Assembly: GCF_000300335.1 (NCBI RefSeq)
Contig: NZ_AMRM01000014.1
Location: 62,001-126,000 of the forward strand
Direction: 5' to 3'
DNA from: Nitratireductor pacificus pht-3B
GTDB taxonomy: Bacteria > Pseudomonadota > Alphaproteobacteria > Rhizobiales > Rhizobiaceae
Length of the DNA: 64,000 nt
The first letter of the stretch is position 1. Each line of letters opens with the position of its first letter. Shown piece by piece: positions 12,484-23,145 of this stretch. Under the pieces are notes generated by a model. The model saw nothing but the letters and a program-made list of their open reading frames with translations, had not been told where the DNA came from and did not search any database. A program made the position numbers and the translations under genes.

Positions 12484-12623
12484 GGCATGGATCCTTGGGT
12501 CAAGCCCGAGGATGACGAGTGATGGACAGGGCAATGCCGATCACCACCCTTGCATCAGCTTGCCGATCAACAACGCCGCCCGTGCAATTCGTCATCCTCG
12601 GGCTTGACCCGAGGATCCATGCC
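12484..12623. repeat. Dispersed inverted repeat, family B copy 1
   Basis: Two 35-bp arms (12484-12518 and 12589-12623) are inverted and differ at one position; the core is GGGTCAAGCCCGAGGATGA. The spacer is 70 bp. A degenerate copy lies at 23009-23126. It fills the gap between convergent cinA and the COQ10-like gene; nothing coding is seen in 12448-12673. Confidence 0.85.
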
Positions 12624-12673
12624 TGACTGGAAAAGGCCGAACGCCAGCGCCCCGCCCGCAACCGCGTCAATCG

Positions 12674-13129
12674 TCAAGCAGCGGTGCCGTAGACCAAATC
12701 GGCCCGCCGCTCGAAGGCCTCGGAAAACATCCGGAACGCCCGGTCGAACATGGCGCCCATCACCATGCCGAGCATGCGGCTCTTGAATTCGTACTCGATG
12801 AAGAAATGGATGTCGCAGGCGCCCTCGCCCGCAGGCTCGAAGCGCCATTCATTCTTCAGGAAGCGGAACGGCCCATCGACATAGCGCACGTCGATGGCGC
12901 AGTCGGCGGGCTTCAGGGTCACCTGGCTGGTAAAAGTCTCGCGCAACGCCTTGTAGCCGACCGTCATGTCAGCCACGAGCAGCGTCACCCCCTCGCGCTC
13001 CTTGCGTGTGCGCACCGTGAGCGCTTCGCACATCGGCACGAATTCCGGATATTTTTCCACATCCGCCACCAGCGCGAACATCTGGTCCGGCGCGTGGGCG
13101 ACGCGGCGTACGGTCTCGAATTTCGGCAT
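12674..13129 (-). CDS. COQ10/RatA-like START-domain protein (ubiquinone-binding type)
   Basis: 151 residues, a single polyketide-cyclase/START-like domain typical of the COQ10/RatA family: MPKFETVRRVAHAPDQMFALVADVEKYPEFVPMCE at the start, then VDGPFRFLKNEWRFEP and a C-terminal amphipathic helix (MGAMFDRAFRMFSEAFERRA). Alphaproteobacterial members are usually inferred to bind ubiquinone; the RatA toxin name from E. coli is probably misleading. It lies 8 bp downstream of lipA, so probably one operon with it. The function is inferred from the family only. Confidence 0.85.
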   Translation of the reverse strand: MPKFETVRRVAHAPDQMFALVADVEKYPEFVPMCEALTVRTRKEREGVTLLVADMTVGYKALRETFTSQVTLKPADCAIDVRYVDGPFRFLKNEWRFEPAGEGACDIHFFIEYEFKSRMLGMVMGAMFDRAFRMFSEAFERRADLVYGTAA

Positions 13130-13137
13130 CGAGGCGA

Positions 13138-14100
13138 TCAGGCCGACTTGAGACGCGCCTCGCGCGCAGCCTGCATCTTGGCGAAGTCCTCGCCGGCGTG
13201 ATGCGACGAACGCGTCAGCGGGCTGGAAGAGACCATCAGGAAGCCCTTGGTGTAGGCGACGGTCTCGTAGGACTTGAATTCCTCCGGCGTAACGAACTTC
13301 TTCACCGGGTGATGCTTGCGGGTCGGCTGCAGATACTGGCCAATGGTCATGAAATCCACGTCGGCGGCGCGCAGATCGTCCATCAGCTGCAGCACCTCGT
13401 TGCGCTCCTCGCCGAGCCCCACCATGATGCCCGACTTGGTGAACATGGTCGGATCCAGTTCCTTCACCTGCTGCAGGAGCCGCATCGAGTGGAAATAGCG
13501 CGCCCCGGGACGCACGGTCAGATAGTTCGACGGTACCGTTTCCAGATTGTGGTTGAAGACATCCGGCTTGGCCGCCACCACCACCTCGAGCGCACCGGGC
13601 TTGCGCAGGAAGTCAGGCGTCAGGATCTCGATGGTCGTGCCGGGTGACGAGGCACGGATGGCGCCGATCACGTCGGCAAAGTGCTGCGCGCCGCCATCGG
13701 CCAGGTCGTCGCGGTCGACCGAGGTGATGACGACATGCTTCAGGCCCATCTCGCGCACTGCCTTGGCTACGTTCTCCGGCTCGTTCATGTCCACCGGGCC
13801 GGGAATGCCGGTCGCGACGTTGCAGAAGGCGCAGGCGCGGGTGCAGATCTCGCCGAGGATCATGAAGGTGGCGTGCTTCTTGTCCCAGCACTCGCCGATG
13901 TTCGGGCAGCCCGCCTCCTCGCAGACCGTGACGAGCTTGTGCGACTTCACGATCTCGCGCGTTTCCAGATAGCCTTTCGACGTCGGTGCCTTGACGCGGA
14001 TCCACTCCGGCTTGCGCAGCACCTCCTGATCGGGCCGGTGCGCCTTTTCGGGGTGCCGCAGGCGCGGCTTGTTGCTGACGGTATCGAGAACGGTGACCAT
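13138..14100 (-). CDS. lipA: Lipoyl synthase
   Basis: 320 residues from ATG 14100 ([10 protein letters not shown]), the usual rhizobial start and length; a 13-codon upstream extension was rejected. Radical-SAM enzyme that inserts two sulfurs into octanoyl-lysine of lipoyl domains. The auxiliary 4Fe-4S cluster cysteines are C60, C65 and C71 ([12 protein letters not shown]) and the radical-SAM cysteines C86, C90, C93 (CTRACAFC). The C-terminal [11 protein letters not shown] has the RSSY-like serine region that ligates the auxiliary cluster. Its substrates, PdhB and PdhC, are encoded 4-6 kb away. Confidence 0.97.
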   Translation of the reverse strand: MVTVLDTVSNKPRLRHPEKAHRPDQEVLRKPEWIRVKAPTSKGYLETREIVKSHKLVTVCEEAGCPNIGECWDKKHATFMILGEICTRACAFCNVATGIPGPVDMNEPENVAKAVREMGLKHVVITSVDRDDLADGGAQHFADVIGAIRASSPGTTIEILTPDFLRKPGALEVVVAAKPDVFNHNLETVPSNYLTVRPGARYFHSMRLLQQVKELDPTMFTKSGIMVGLGEERNEVLQLMDDLRAADVDFMTIGQYLQPTRKHHPVKKFVTPEEFKSYETVAYTKGFLMVSSSPLTRSSHHAGEDFAKMQAAREARLKSA

Positions 14101-14107
14101 GTTTGTC

Positions 14108-14392
14108 CTATCGCGTCCGGCGGGATTCCGAACGGCCAAAAATCCACAGGATCAGGATCGCGCCGAGGATGGCGACCACCAGATTGCCCAGAAAGCCATA
14201 AAACGAGACGCCGACCAGCCCCGCCAGCGTGCCGCCGACGAAGGAGCCGGCGATGCCGACGAGGATGTTGGTGAGGAAACCATGGTCGCGGTTCATCGTC
14301 TTCTCGGCCACGTAACCGGCAAGAAAGCCGATCAAGAGAAGGCCGAAGAAGCCGACGCCCGGCATGCCCATGATTCCAAAATCCTGTTCCAT
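14108..14392 (-). CDS. GlsB/YeaQ/YmgE-family small membrane protein
   Basis: 94 residues with three hydrophobic, glycine-rich segments (about 12-28, 40-60, 67-86) and a basic tail. The pattern [10 protein letters not shown]..., [17 protein letters not shown] and [16 protein letters not shown] fits the transglycosylase-associated (GlsB/YeaQ/YmgE) family, named after stress-response genes; despite the name no enzymatic activity is known. It lies 7 bp upstream of lipA on the same strand and may be cotranscribed. Confidence 0.85.
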   Translation of the reverse strand: MEQDFGIMGMPGVGFFGLLLIGFLAGYVAEKTMNRDHGFLTNILVGIAGSFVGGTLAGLVGVSFYGFLGNLVVAILGAILILWIFGRSESRRTR

Positions 14393-14462
14393 CGGGTCGG
14401 TCCTCGTTTCGCGTTCCCCCGCATATAGTCCAGAACGGCGCGGGGAAACAGGGGGAAGCCCC

Positions 14463-15908
14463 TTACGCGTTCAACGTACGCCCATAGGCGTCGAGCACGC
14501 TCTCCTTCATCATTTCCGACAGCGTCGGATGCGGGAAGACCGTGTGCATCAGCTCCTCCTCGGTCGTCTCCAGGTTCATGGCGACGACAAAACCCTGGAT
14601 GAGCTCGGTCACCTCGGCGCCGATCATGTGCGCGCCGAGCAGTTCGCCGGTCTTCTTGTCGAAGATCGTCTTGACGAACCCCTGATCCTCGCCGAGCGCG
14701 ATGGCCTTGCCGTTGGCGGCGAACTGGAAGCGGCCGACGCGGATCTCGCGGCCGGCGGCCTTCGCCTTCTCCTCCGTCAGGCCGACGGACGCCACCTGCG
14801 GCTGGCAATAGGTGCAGCCCGGAATCAGCCCCTTGTCGAGGCCGTGGACGCCCGGCACGCCGGCGATCTTCTCGATGCAGATGACGCCCTCATGCTCCGC
14901 CTTGTGCGCCAGCATGGGCGGGCCGGCGACGTCGCCGATGGCATAGAGGCCGGCGACATTGGTCCGGCCGTAGCCATCGACCACGACGCAGCCGCGATCC
15001 GTCTTCACGCCGAGCTTCTCGAGGCCGAGATTCTCGATATTGCCCTGCACGCCGACGGCCGAAATCAGCTTCTCGGCGGAGATCTTCTCGACCTTGCCGT
15101 CCTTGCCCTCGACATGGGCCGTGATGCCGTCCTTGGTCTTCTCGACCTTCGTCACCTTGGAATCGAGGTGGAACTTGATGCCCTGCTTCTCGAACTGCCG
15201 CTTGGCGAATTTTGACACCTCGGCATCCTCGACCGGCAGGATCTGCGGCATCAGCTCGACCACGGTCACCTCGGCGCCCATGGTGCGGTAGAAGGAGGCG
15301 AACTCCATGCCGATTGCGCCCGATCCCATGACGACGAGCGATTTGGGCATCGCCTTCGGCACCATCGCCTCAAAGTAGGTCCAGATCTTCTCGCCGTCCG
15401 GCTCGATGCCCGGCAGCGCGCGCGGCCGCGCACCGGTGGCGAGGATGACATGCTTGGCGGTGTAGGTTCCCGCCCCTTTGGCGCCCTTGGGTTCCGGCGG
15501 CTGCGGCTGCATCGCCTTCTTCGAGGAAGAAGAGACGACGACCTCGCCCGGCTTGGAAAGCTTCGCCTCGCCCCAGATGACGTCCACCTTGTTCTTCTTC
15601 ATCAGGAAGCCGACGCCGCCGTTCAGCCTGAGAGAAACCTTGCGGGAGCGGTCGACCACGGCGGCCACGTCGGCCGAGACCTTGCCCTCGATGGTCAGGC
15701 CGTAATCCTTGCCGTTCTCGGCATAGTGCTTGATCTCCGCCGAGCGCAGCAGAGCCTTGGTCGGGATGCAGCCCCAATTGAGGCAGATGCCGCCCAGATG
15801 CTCCCGCTCGACGATGGCCGTCTTCAGGCCAAGCTGCGCTGCGCGTACGGCCGTGACATAGCCGCCGGGACCGGATCCGATGATGATGACGTCGTAATTT
15901 TCAGCCAC
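14463..15908 (-). CDS. lpdA: Dihydrolipoyl dehydrogenase (E3)
   Basis: 481 residues. FAD-binding GSGPGGYVTAVRAAQLG at the N-terminus, redox-active disulfide GGICLNWGCIPTKALL, NAD-binding GSGAIGMEFASFYRTMG, second FAD motif YAIGDVAGPPMLAHKAEHEG, and the C-terminal catalytic His-Glu pair in VFPHPTLSE. It reoxidises dihydrolipoamide of the pyruvate dehydrogenase complex, passing electrons to NAD. An insert of about 25 residues (SSSSKKAMQPQPPEPKGAKG) before the TYTAKHVILATGARPR strand lengthens it slightly. It belongs to the pdh cluster, separated from pdhC by two small genes. Confidence 0.96.
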   Translation of the reverse strand: MAENYDVIIIGSGPGGYVTAVRAAQLGLKTAIVEREHLGGICLNWGCIPTKALLRSAEIKHYAENGKDYGLTIEGKVSADVAAVVDRSRKVSLRLNGGVGFLMKKNKVDVIWGEAKLSKPGEVVVSSSSKKAMQPQPPEPKGAKGAGTYTAKHVILATGARPRALPGIEPDGEKIWTYFEAMVPKAMPKSLVVMGSGAIGMEFASFYRTMGAEVTVVELMPQILPVEDAEVSKFAKRQFEKQGIKFHLDSKVTKVEKTKDGITAHVEGKDGKVEKISAEKLISAVGVQGNIENLGLEKLGVKTDRGCVVVDGYGRTNVAGLYAIGDVAGPPMLAHKAEHEGVICIEKIAGVPGVHGLDKGLIPGCTYCQPQVASVGLTEEKAKAAGREIRVGRFQFAANGKAIALGEDQGFVKTIFDKKTGELLGAHMIGAEVTELIQGFVVAMNLETTEEELMHTVFPHPTLSEMMKESVLDAYGRTLNA

Positions 15909-15973
15909 GGCTGGTCTCTCCTTTGGTCAATCACGCTTCAAGGCGCGCCGCCGGCGCGCCTTGCAAAAAAACT

Positions 15974-16525
15974 TCACGCCTGCCGCGCGGCCCTCAGGCC
16001 GAATGCCACGAGCAGCAGGAAAACGCCGTTCGACAGCAGCTCGATGGCAAGCAGGATGCCGAGGACGGCAGCAGCGGCCCAAGGCATTTCCGCTAGGATC
16101 ATCACGCCGAGCACCAGCGAGATCAGCCCCGACACGAGCACCCAGACCCAGCCGGAGATCGGCCGGAGCGAGAACGCATACATCAGTTTGACCACGCCCA
16201 GAACCAGGAACATGATCGCCACCAGGACCGTCAGCGAGACGATGCCGGCGCCGGGCCGCACCAGAATGGAAATGCCGACGGCCAGAGTCACCACGCCTAG
16301 AAGCAGCGACCACAGGAAGCCGGACCAGCCGCGGACGCGGAACGCCTGGATGATCTGCAATACGCCGAACAGGACGAAGGTCCAGGCGGCGAGAAGGGCT
16401 GCCGTCAGGGTCGCCGCGAAGGGATTGGCAAGCGCCAGAATGCCGCCGATGAGCGAGATCGCGCCGAGCAGCGCGAGCCAGCCCCAGGATGCGTGGATGG
16501 ATTGAGTCCCGACAGTGTTGGTCAT
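15974..16525 (-). CDS. HdeD-family (DUF308) membrane protein
   Basis: 183 residues from ATG 16525; AGGAGG lies 7 nt upstream of it, whereas the alternative ATG 16531 would have only 1 nt of spacing. About six transmembrane helices are visible in two related halves with repeated Gly-rich LxGVxxLxxG motifs (GAISLIGGILALANP, LVSGLISLVLGVMIL), the DUF308/HdeD pattern. E. coli HdeD has an acid-resistance role; nothing here shows that role. It sits between lpdA and an SGNH hydrolase, all minus strand. Confidence 0.85.
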   Translation of the reverse strand: MTNTVGTQSIHASWGWLALLGAISLIGGILALANPFAATLTAALLAAWTFVLFGVLQIIQAFRVRGWSGFLWSLLLGVVTLAVGISILVRPGAGIVSLTVLVAIMFLVLGVVKLMYAFSLRPISGWVWVLVSGLISLVLGVMILAEMPWAAAAVLGILLAIELLSNGVFLLLVAFGLRAARQA

Positions 16526-16541
16526 GATCATTCCTCCTTGG

Positions 16542-17180
16542 TCAAAGTTCCAGAATGTCTCTGACGATCGGCGCCAACCCCGCGCCGATGGCGCGCGTGT
16601 TGTCGGCGTCGAGGTGCAATCCGTCGATCGGGCTGGGCCGCGCCACGGTGGCCGCATCGAAGAACCCGCAGGAAACCTCTTCGCAAAGCTGCCGGTACAA
16701 GCCGGCGAGCTTGGTGGTCTCATGAAGCGCATCCGCAAACACCGCGTCGGCCTGCGGATCCTCGCTTGGGCCGCGCGCGGGCGGCGCGACGACAAGGACC
16801 GCCGGCGCGGGCTGCCCCATTGGATAGTCGTGCCGCCGCACGATATCGACCAGCCGCCGCATCCCCTGCCACGCGCCGAAGGCGCTGCCGCAGATGTAGG
16901 ATTTCATGTCGTTGGACCCGAGCAGCAGGATCACCAGGTCGAGCGGCGCATGGCTGGTCAGCAGGGTCGGCAGGAGGCGGGCGCCGTTGCGGTCGGCGCC
17001 CGAAAGGTGATCGTCATAGGCTGTCGTGCGGCCGTTCAGCCCCTCGGCGATGACGCGGACGCCGCTGCCGAGCGCGTCCTGGAGAACGCTCGGCCAGCGA
17101 TCCTCGTAGGCGTGCCTTGCGGGACCGACGGGATCGTACCCCCATGTCAGCGAATCGCCGTAGCACAGGATGGTCTTCAT
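16542..17180 (-). CDS. SGNH/GDSL hydrolase (arylesterase-like)
   Basis: 212 residues with the SGNH blocks in order: block I CYGDSLTWGYDP with the nucleophilic serine near residue 10, block II GLNGRTTAYDD, block III LLGSNDMKSY, block V SPIDGLHLDADN with the catalytic Asp-His. No signal peptide, so cytosolic. It resembles the small arylesterase/acyltransferase group (mycobacterial MsAcT type); the natural substrate is unknown. It is wedged between hdeD-like and pdhC genes on the same strand, as I recall for other rhizobial pdh regions. Confidence 0.85.
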   Translation of the reverse strand: MKTILCYGDSLTWGYDPVGPARHAYEDRWPSVLQDALGSGVRVIAEGLNGRTTAYDDHLSGADRNGARLLPTLLTSHAPLDLVILLLGSNDMKSYICGSAFGAWQGMRRLVDIVRRHDYPMGQPAPAVLVVAPPARGPSEDPQADAVFADALHETTKLAGLYRQLCEEVSCGFFDAATVARPSPIDGLHLDADNTRAIGAGLAPIVRDILEL

Positions 17181-17213
17181 GCCGTCGTTCCCGGAACCAT
17201 CGCCTGTCCCCGT

Positions 17214-18545
17214 CTACACCAGCATGGCGAACGGATTCTCGATCACCTGCTTGAAGGCGGCCAGCAGCTCGGCGCCGAGCGCGCCGTCCACCGCCCGGTG
17301 ATCCGTAGACAGCGTCACCGACATGATGGTGGCGGCCACCACCGCGCCATCCTTCACAACCGCCCGCTGCTCGCCGGCGCCGACCGCAAGGATCGTCGCA
17401 TGCGGCGGGTTGATGACGGCGGCGAAATCCTTGATCCCGAACATGCCGAGATTGGACACCGCCGTCGTACCGCCCTGGTATTCCTCGGGCTTCAGTTTGC
17501 GGTTGCGTGCCCTTGCCGCCAAGTCCTTCATCTCGTTGGAGATGACCGACAGGGTTTTTTCATCGGCGCGGCGCACGATCGGCGTGATCAGGCCGCCCGG
17601 GATCGACACCGCAACGCCCACATCGGCGTGGCTGTGCTTCACCATGGCGCTCTCCGTCCACGAGACGTTCGCGTCGGGAACCGCCATCAGCGCCTTGGCC
17701 ATCGCCTTGATGATCATGTCGTTGACCGAGAGCTTGTAGGCCGGCTTGTCGCCGCCCTCGCCCTTGATCACCGGCGCCGCATCGTTGAGCTGCTTGCGCA
17801 GGGTCAGCAGCGCGTCGATCTCGCAGTCGAGCGTCAGGTAGAAATGCGGAATGGTGGACTTCGCCTCGACGAGACGGCGGGCGATGGTCTTGCGCATGCC
17901 GTCATGCGGCACCAGCTCGTAGGAGCCTTCCTCGAACAGCTTTAGCACGGCCTCGTCGGACATCGGCTTGACCGATGCGGGGGCGCCGGCGGCAGGCGTC
18001 GTGGCCTTTGCCGCTCCCCCACCCTTCGCCGCGGCCTCGATGTCGGCCTTGACGATCCGCCCCTTCGGTCCCGAACCGGACACGCCGGCGAGATCAAGTC
18101 CGGCGTCCTTCGCCAGGCGGCGTGCAAGCGGCGAGGCGAAGACGCGCTCGCCCGATCCGCCAGAAGGCTTGGGCGTCGGCTCCGTGCCCGGGCCGTCATT
18201 GTTGACCGGGCTGGCCTTCGCCTCCTGCTGCGGCGCGGCGGCCGGCTTCTCGGCAGCAGCGCCGCCATTGGCGGCGGCCTTCGCCGCATCGCCCACATCC
18301 TCGCCTTCGGCGGCGAGCACGGCGATCAGCGCGTTGACCTTCACGCCTTCAGTGCCGGCCGGCACGACCAGCTTGGCGACGGTGCCCTCGTCGACGGCTT
18401 CCACTTCCATGGTCGCCTTGTCGGTCTCGATCTCGGCGATGACATCGCCCGGCGCGACGCTGTCGCCTTCCTTGACCAGCCATTTGGCGAGGTTGCCCTC
18501 CTCCATGGTCGGCGAGAGGGCGGGCATGGTGATTTGGATCGGCAT
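17214..18545 (-). CDS. pdhC: Pyruvate dehydrogenase E2, dihydrolipoamide acetyltransferase
   Basis: 443 residues. One N-terminal lipoyl domain (1-75) with the lipoylated lysine K43 in [11 protein letters not shown], an Ala/Pro-rich linker, a peripheral-subunit-binding domain ([17 protein letters not shown]...[12 protein letters not shown]), and the 2-oxoacid acyltransferase core ending with the active-site block [17 protein letters not shown]. It transfers the acetyl group to CoA and forms the complex core. Last of the compact pdhA-pdhB-pdhC operon, 13 bp after pdhB. The lipoyl-encoding DNA is nearly identical to that in pdhB. Confidence 0.97.
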   Translation of the reverse strand: MPIQITMPALSPTMEEGNLAKWLVKEGDSVAPGDVIAEIETDKATMEVEAVDEGTVAKLVVPAGTEGVKVNALIAVLAAEGEDVGDAAKAAANGGAAAEKPAAAPQQEAKASPVNNDGPGTEPTPKPSGGSGERVFASPLARRLAKDAGLDLAGVSGSGPKGRIVKADIEAAAKGGGAAKATTPAAGAPASVKPMSDEAVLKLFEEGSYELVPHDGMRKTIARRLVEAKSTIPHFYLTLDCEIDALLTLRKQLNDAAPVIKGEGGDKPAYKLSVNDMIIKAMAKALMAVPDANVSWTESAMVKHSHADVGVAVSIPGGLITPIVRRADEKTLSVISNEMKDLAARARNRKLKPEEYQGGTTAVSNLGMFGIKDFAAVINPPHATILAVGAGEQRAVVKDGAVVAATIMSVTLSTDHRAVDGALGAELLAAFKQVIENPFAMLV

Positions 18546-18558
18546 GATGTCCTCCCGC

Positions 18559-19941
18559 TCAGGTCCGATAGGTGACGGCCTTCACCGCCTCGACGACTTC
18601 CGCCACGTTGGGAAGCGCCAGCTTCTCCAGATTGGCGGCATAGGGCATCGGCACATCCTTGCCGGCGACCGTGATGACCGGCGCATCGAGATGGTCGAAG
18701 GCCCGCTGCATCACCTGGCTGGCGATATGCGCGCCAACGGAGGATTGCGGGAACCCTTCCTCGACCGTCACCAGCCGGTTGGTCTTCTTGACGGACTCGA
18801 TCACCGTGTCGAGGTCCATCGGCCGGATGGTGCGCAGGTCGATCACCTCCACGTCGATGCCGGCGCCCGCCAGTTCCTCGGCCGCCTTGACCGCATAGGT
18901 CATGCCGATGCCGAAGGAGACGATGGTGGCGTCCTTGCCCTGTTTGTGAATGCGCGCCTTGCCGATCGGCAGCACGAAATCGTCGAGCTTCGGCACGTCG
19001 AAACTCTGGCCGTAGAGAATCTCGTTCTCGAGGAAGATGACCGGGTTCGGATCGCGGATCGCCGCCTTGAGCAGGCCCTTCGCGTCCGCTGCCGTGTAGG
19101 GCATCACCACCTTGAGACCCGGAATGTGGCCGTACCAGGCGGCGTAGCACTGCGAATGCTGCGCGGCGACGCGGGCAGCCGCGCCGTTCGGTCCGCGGAA
19201 GACGACGGGCGCGCCCATCTGGCCGCCGGCCATGTACAGGGTCTTCGCCGCCGAATTGACGATCTGGTCGATCGCCTGCATGGCGAAGTTGAACGTCATG
19301 AATTCGACGATCGGCTTCAGGCCGGCAAACGCCGCGCCGACGCCGATGCCGGCAAAGCCGTGCTCGGTGATCGGCGTATCGACGACGCGCTTGTCGCCGA
19401 ATTCCTGCAGCAGGCCCTGGGTCACCTTGTAGGCGCCCTGATACTCGGCCACCTCCTCGCCCATGACGAAAACGCTCTCGTCGCTGCGCATCTCCTCGGC
19501 CATCGCGTCACGAAGCGCCTCGCGCACCGTGGTCGACACCATCTCGGTGCCCTCGGGAATGTCCGGGTCGGCGGTGGCCTCCACCTTCGGCGCGGCCGGC
19601 ACCTTGGCGGTCTCGGCCTTCGGAGCCTCCGCCTCGGAAGCGGCGGGCACTTCGGCGGCCGGCTTCGCCGCCCCCTTGGTGAGATCGGCATCGGTCTCGC
19701 CGTCCGCGAGCAGAAGCGCGATCGGCGTGTTCACCTTGACGCCCTCGGTTCCCTCGGAGATCAGCAGCTTTCCGATGGTTCCTTCATCGACGGCTTCCAC
19801 TTCCATGGTCGCCTTGTCGGTCTCGATCTCGGCGATGACGTCGCCGGGGGCGACGCTGTCACCCTCCTTCTTGAGCCATTTCGACAGATTGCCCTCTTCC
19901 ATCGTCGGCGAGAGCGCGGGCATGAGAATTTCTACTGGCAT
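18559..19941 (-). CDS. pdhB: Pyruvate dehydrogenase E1 beta with N-terminal lipoyl domain
   Basis: 460 residues from ATG 19941 ([10 protein letters not shown]); an upstream extension lies in the pdhA end and was rejected. Residues 1-75 are a lipoyl domain with K43 in [11 protein letters not shown], followed by an Ala/Glu-rich linker to about residue 135, then a complete transketolase-type E1 beta ([57 protein letters not shown]). Most bacterial E1 beta subunits lack a lipoyl domain; the fusion is known in rhizobia and Zymomonas. The complex may therefore have additional lipoyl arms. Confidence 0.97.
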   Translation of the reverse strand: MPVEILMPALSPTMEEGNLSKWLKKEGDSVAPGDVIAEIETDKATMEVEAVDEGTIGKLLISEGTEGVKVNTPIALLLADGETDADLTKGAAKPAAEVPAASEAEAPKAETAKVPAAPKVEATADPDIPEGTEMVSTTVREALRDAMAEEMRSDESVFVMGEEVAEYQGAYKVTQGLLQEFGDKRVVDTPITEHGFAGIGVGAAFAGLKPIVEFMTFNFAMQAIDQIVNSAAKTLYMAGGQMGAPVVFRGPNGAAARVAAQHSQCYAAWYGHIPGLKVVMPYTAADAKGLLKAAIRDPNPVIFLENEILYGQSFDVPKLDDFVLPIGKARIHKQGKDATIVSFGIGMTYAVKAAEELAGAGIDVEVIDLRTIRPMDLDTVIESVKKTNRLVTVEEGFPQSSVGAHIASQVMQRAFDHLDAPVITVAGKDVPMPYAANLEKLALPNVAEVVEAVKAVTYRT

Positions 19942-19954
19942 GTCGGCTTTCCCC

Positions 19955-21016
19955 TCAGAGCAAAATATCGGTGTAGAGTTCGGACACATCCGGCTCCGGA
20001 TCGGCCTGCGCGAAATCGGCCGAATCGCCGACGATGTCGCGCACCTCCTTATCGATCACCTTCAACGCATCCTCGTCGGCCCATTTCTTGGCCAGGAGGC
20101 GCTGCTTCACCTGCTCGATGGGGTCATGCTCAGAACGCATCTTCTGGACTTCATCCTTCGTCCGGTACTTGGCCGGATCGGACATGGAATGCCCGCGATA
20201 GCGGTAGGTCTGCATTTCCAGGATGATCGGCCCCTTGCCCGAGCGGCACCATTCGACCGCCAGATCGCCGGCGGCCTTCACCGCGCGCACATCCATGCCG
20301 TCGACCTGGATGCCGGGGATCTTGAAGGACAGGCCGCGATGCGAGAAGTCGGTCTCGGCGGAGGAACGCGCCACCGCCGTGCCCATGGCGTAGCGGTTGT
20401 TCTCGATGATGTAGACCACGGGGAGCTTCCACAGCGACGCCATGTTGAAGCTCTCGTAGACCTGGCCCTGATTGGCCGCGCCATCGCCGAAATAGGTCAG
20501 CGAGACATTGTCGTTGCCGCGATAGCGGTTGGCGAAGGCAAGGCCCGTGCCGAGCGGCACCTGCGCGCCGACGATGCCATGACCGCCATAAAAATTCTTC
20601 TCCTTGGAGAACATGTGCATCGAGCCGCCCTTGCCGCGCGAATAGCCGCTGCGGCGTCCGGTCAGCTCCGCCATCACGCCGCGCGCTTCCATCCCGGCCG
20701 CCAGCATGTGGCCGTGGTCGCGGTAGCCGGTGATGACCTGGTCGCCCTCCTTGAGCGCCATCTGCATGCCGACCACCACGGCTTCCTGACCGATATAGAG
20801 GTGGCAGAAGCCGCCGATCAGGCCCATGCCGTAGAGCTGGCCGGCCTTCTCCTCGAAGCGGCGTATCAGCAGCATCTCGCGATAGGCGGCGAGTTCCTGC
20901 TCCTTGTCGAAATTCTCCGGTGGTGGGGATTTCGGCGCCTGAACGGCGCCTCCTGCCGACGGTTTCTTCGCCGGCCGTGCCTTCGTCGCAGTGGTTTTGC
21001 TTGCGGCGCGCGCCAT
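19955..21016 (-). CDS. pdhA: Pyruvate dehydrogenase E1 alpha
   Basis: 353 residues. Thiamine-diphosphate binding motif [20 protein letters not shown]...IENN, the [12 protein letters not shown] loop that carries conserved serines, and YRGHSMSDP substrate-channel region place it as E1 alpha of the heterotetrameric E1. The Ala/Lys-rich N-terminus (residues 1-30) is disordered-looking. It decarboxylates pyruvate and hands the acetyl group to lipoyl domains of PdhB/PdhC. First gene of pdhABC; the promoter should lie in the AT-rich 213 bp to its right (21017-21229). Confidence 0.97.
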   Translation of the reverse strand: MARAASKTTATKARPAKKPSAGGAVQAPKSPPPENFDKEQELAAYREMLLIRRFEEKAGQLYGMGLIGGFCHLYIGQEAVVVGMQMALKEGDQVITGYRDHGHMLAAGMEARGVMAELTGRRSGYSRGKGGSMHMFSKEKNFYGGHGIVGAQVPLGTGLAFANRYRGNDNVSLTYFGDGAANQGQVYESFNMASLWKLPVVYIIENNRYAMGTAVARSSAETDFSHRGLSFKIPGIQVDGMDVRAVKAAGDLAVEWCRSGKGPIILEMQTYRYRGHSMSDPAKYRTKDEVQKMRSEHDPIEQVKQRLLAKKWADEDALKVIDKEVRDIVGDSADFAQADPEPDVSELYTDILL

Positions 21017-21207
21017 GCCTCAACTCCCTAGCTGAAATTTTCGGGGAATTTGGGTTACGGCAGTGTGCAGCTTGAAGATCGCGCTGCGTGCCTCCCGTCA
21101 CCTCCCGCTTATAATCAGAGAAGCTAACACGAGCCGGCTTATTCGGCCATCCGAATTTCGCATAGCTGCCATGCAGCTAAGATTATGGATTTATTCGATT
21201 TCTATAC

Positions 21208-21230
21208 GATTAACTTGATTTCAGTTAATC
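21208..21230. promoter_or_regulatory. AT-rich inverted repeat between the ftsB-like gene and pdhA
   Basis: GATTAACT and AGTTAATC form a perfect 8-bp dyad with a 7-nt spacer, abutting the stop of the ftsB-like gene and about 195 bp upstream of pdhA. No T-run follows, so it is a weak terminator; an operator for pdh is equally possible. Between it and pdhA two shorter dyads occur (AGCTGC/GCAGCT near 21166-21180, TTCGG/CCGAA near 21142-21157). Confidence 0.3.
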
Positions 21231-21550
21231 TAGCGCGGGTCATCCAGCAGGATCACCACCTCATTGGCGCGGGCAAGATTAAGCGCCCTTCGGGCCTGCT
21301 CGTCGAGCATGTCCTTCTCGATCGAACCGTCCTTAAGAAGCGCGACGCGCGCCTCCAGCTTCTCCCGCGTGGCGGTCAGGGCGTCGAGCCGCGCCTGCGC
21401 TTCCGCGATACGCGCATCGAGCTGATATTTGGAATAGATGCCGTATTCGCCGTGATAGGCGTGGAAGCCGAAATAGGCGAGAAACAGACCGGTGATCACC
21501 GGCACGATCAATCGGCCTGTGTTGCGGCGTTTGTGATGACGTGTCCACAT
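21230..21550 (-). CDS. Septum formation initiator family protein (FtsB/DivIC-like)
   Basis: 106 residues: basic N-terminus (MWTRHHKRRN), one membrane helix (about 15-32), then a coiled coil (about 45-75, ARIAEAQARLDALTATREKLEARV) and a short conserved tail with MLDEQARRALNLARANEVVIL. This bitopic architecture and length match FtsB/DivIC proteins, which form the FtsQLB divisome subcomplex. It lies between eno and pdhA on the same strand, the position known for this gene in rhizobia and also next to eno in E. coli (ftsB). Confidence 0.9.
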   Translation of the reverse strand: MWTRHHKRRNTGRLIVPVITGLFLAYFGFHAYHGEYGIYSKYQLDARIAEAQARLDALTATREKLEARVALLKDGSIEKDMLDEQARRALNLARANEVVILLDDPR

Positions 21551-21625
21551 GCGGAAAAACCCTTCTTCCGCATGTGAACATATGTTGTTTAATGGACCGT
21601 TATTTCCGTCGGGTCACCCGCGGCT

Positions 21626-22939
<1,314 letters not shown>

Positions 22940-23008
22940 TCAGCGCCTGTCTTAGCGAAAACCTTGCAAAAGACAATGACGGTGGGCGGGAGCGATGATT
23001 GCCGTTCC

Positions 23009-23126
23009 GGCATGGATGCCCGGCTCGGAGGTCGGATATGACGAATGATGCGAACCGCCGGCATAGGCGATCGATGCGGCTGTCCTGCCATTCGTCATCC
23101 TCGGGCTTGACCCAAAGGCCCATGCC
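23009..23126. repeat. Dispersed inverted repeat, family B copy 2 (degenerate)
   Basis: Right arm 23091-23126 contains TCGTCATCCTCGGGCTTGAC, identical over 20 bp to the right arm of copy 1 (12589-12608). The left arm (23009-23048) keeps GGCATGGAT at its start and ATGACGAAT at its end but is diverged between. It lies in the 22901-23145 gap between kdsA and eno, both minus strand. No gene is seen in the gap. Confidence 0.75.
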
Positions 23127-23145
23127 TGACCGGCCGATCTCCCGC

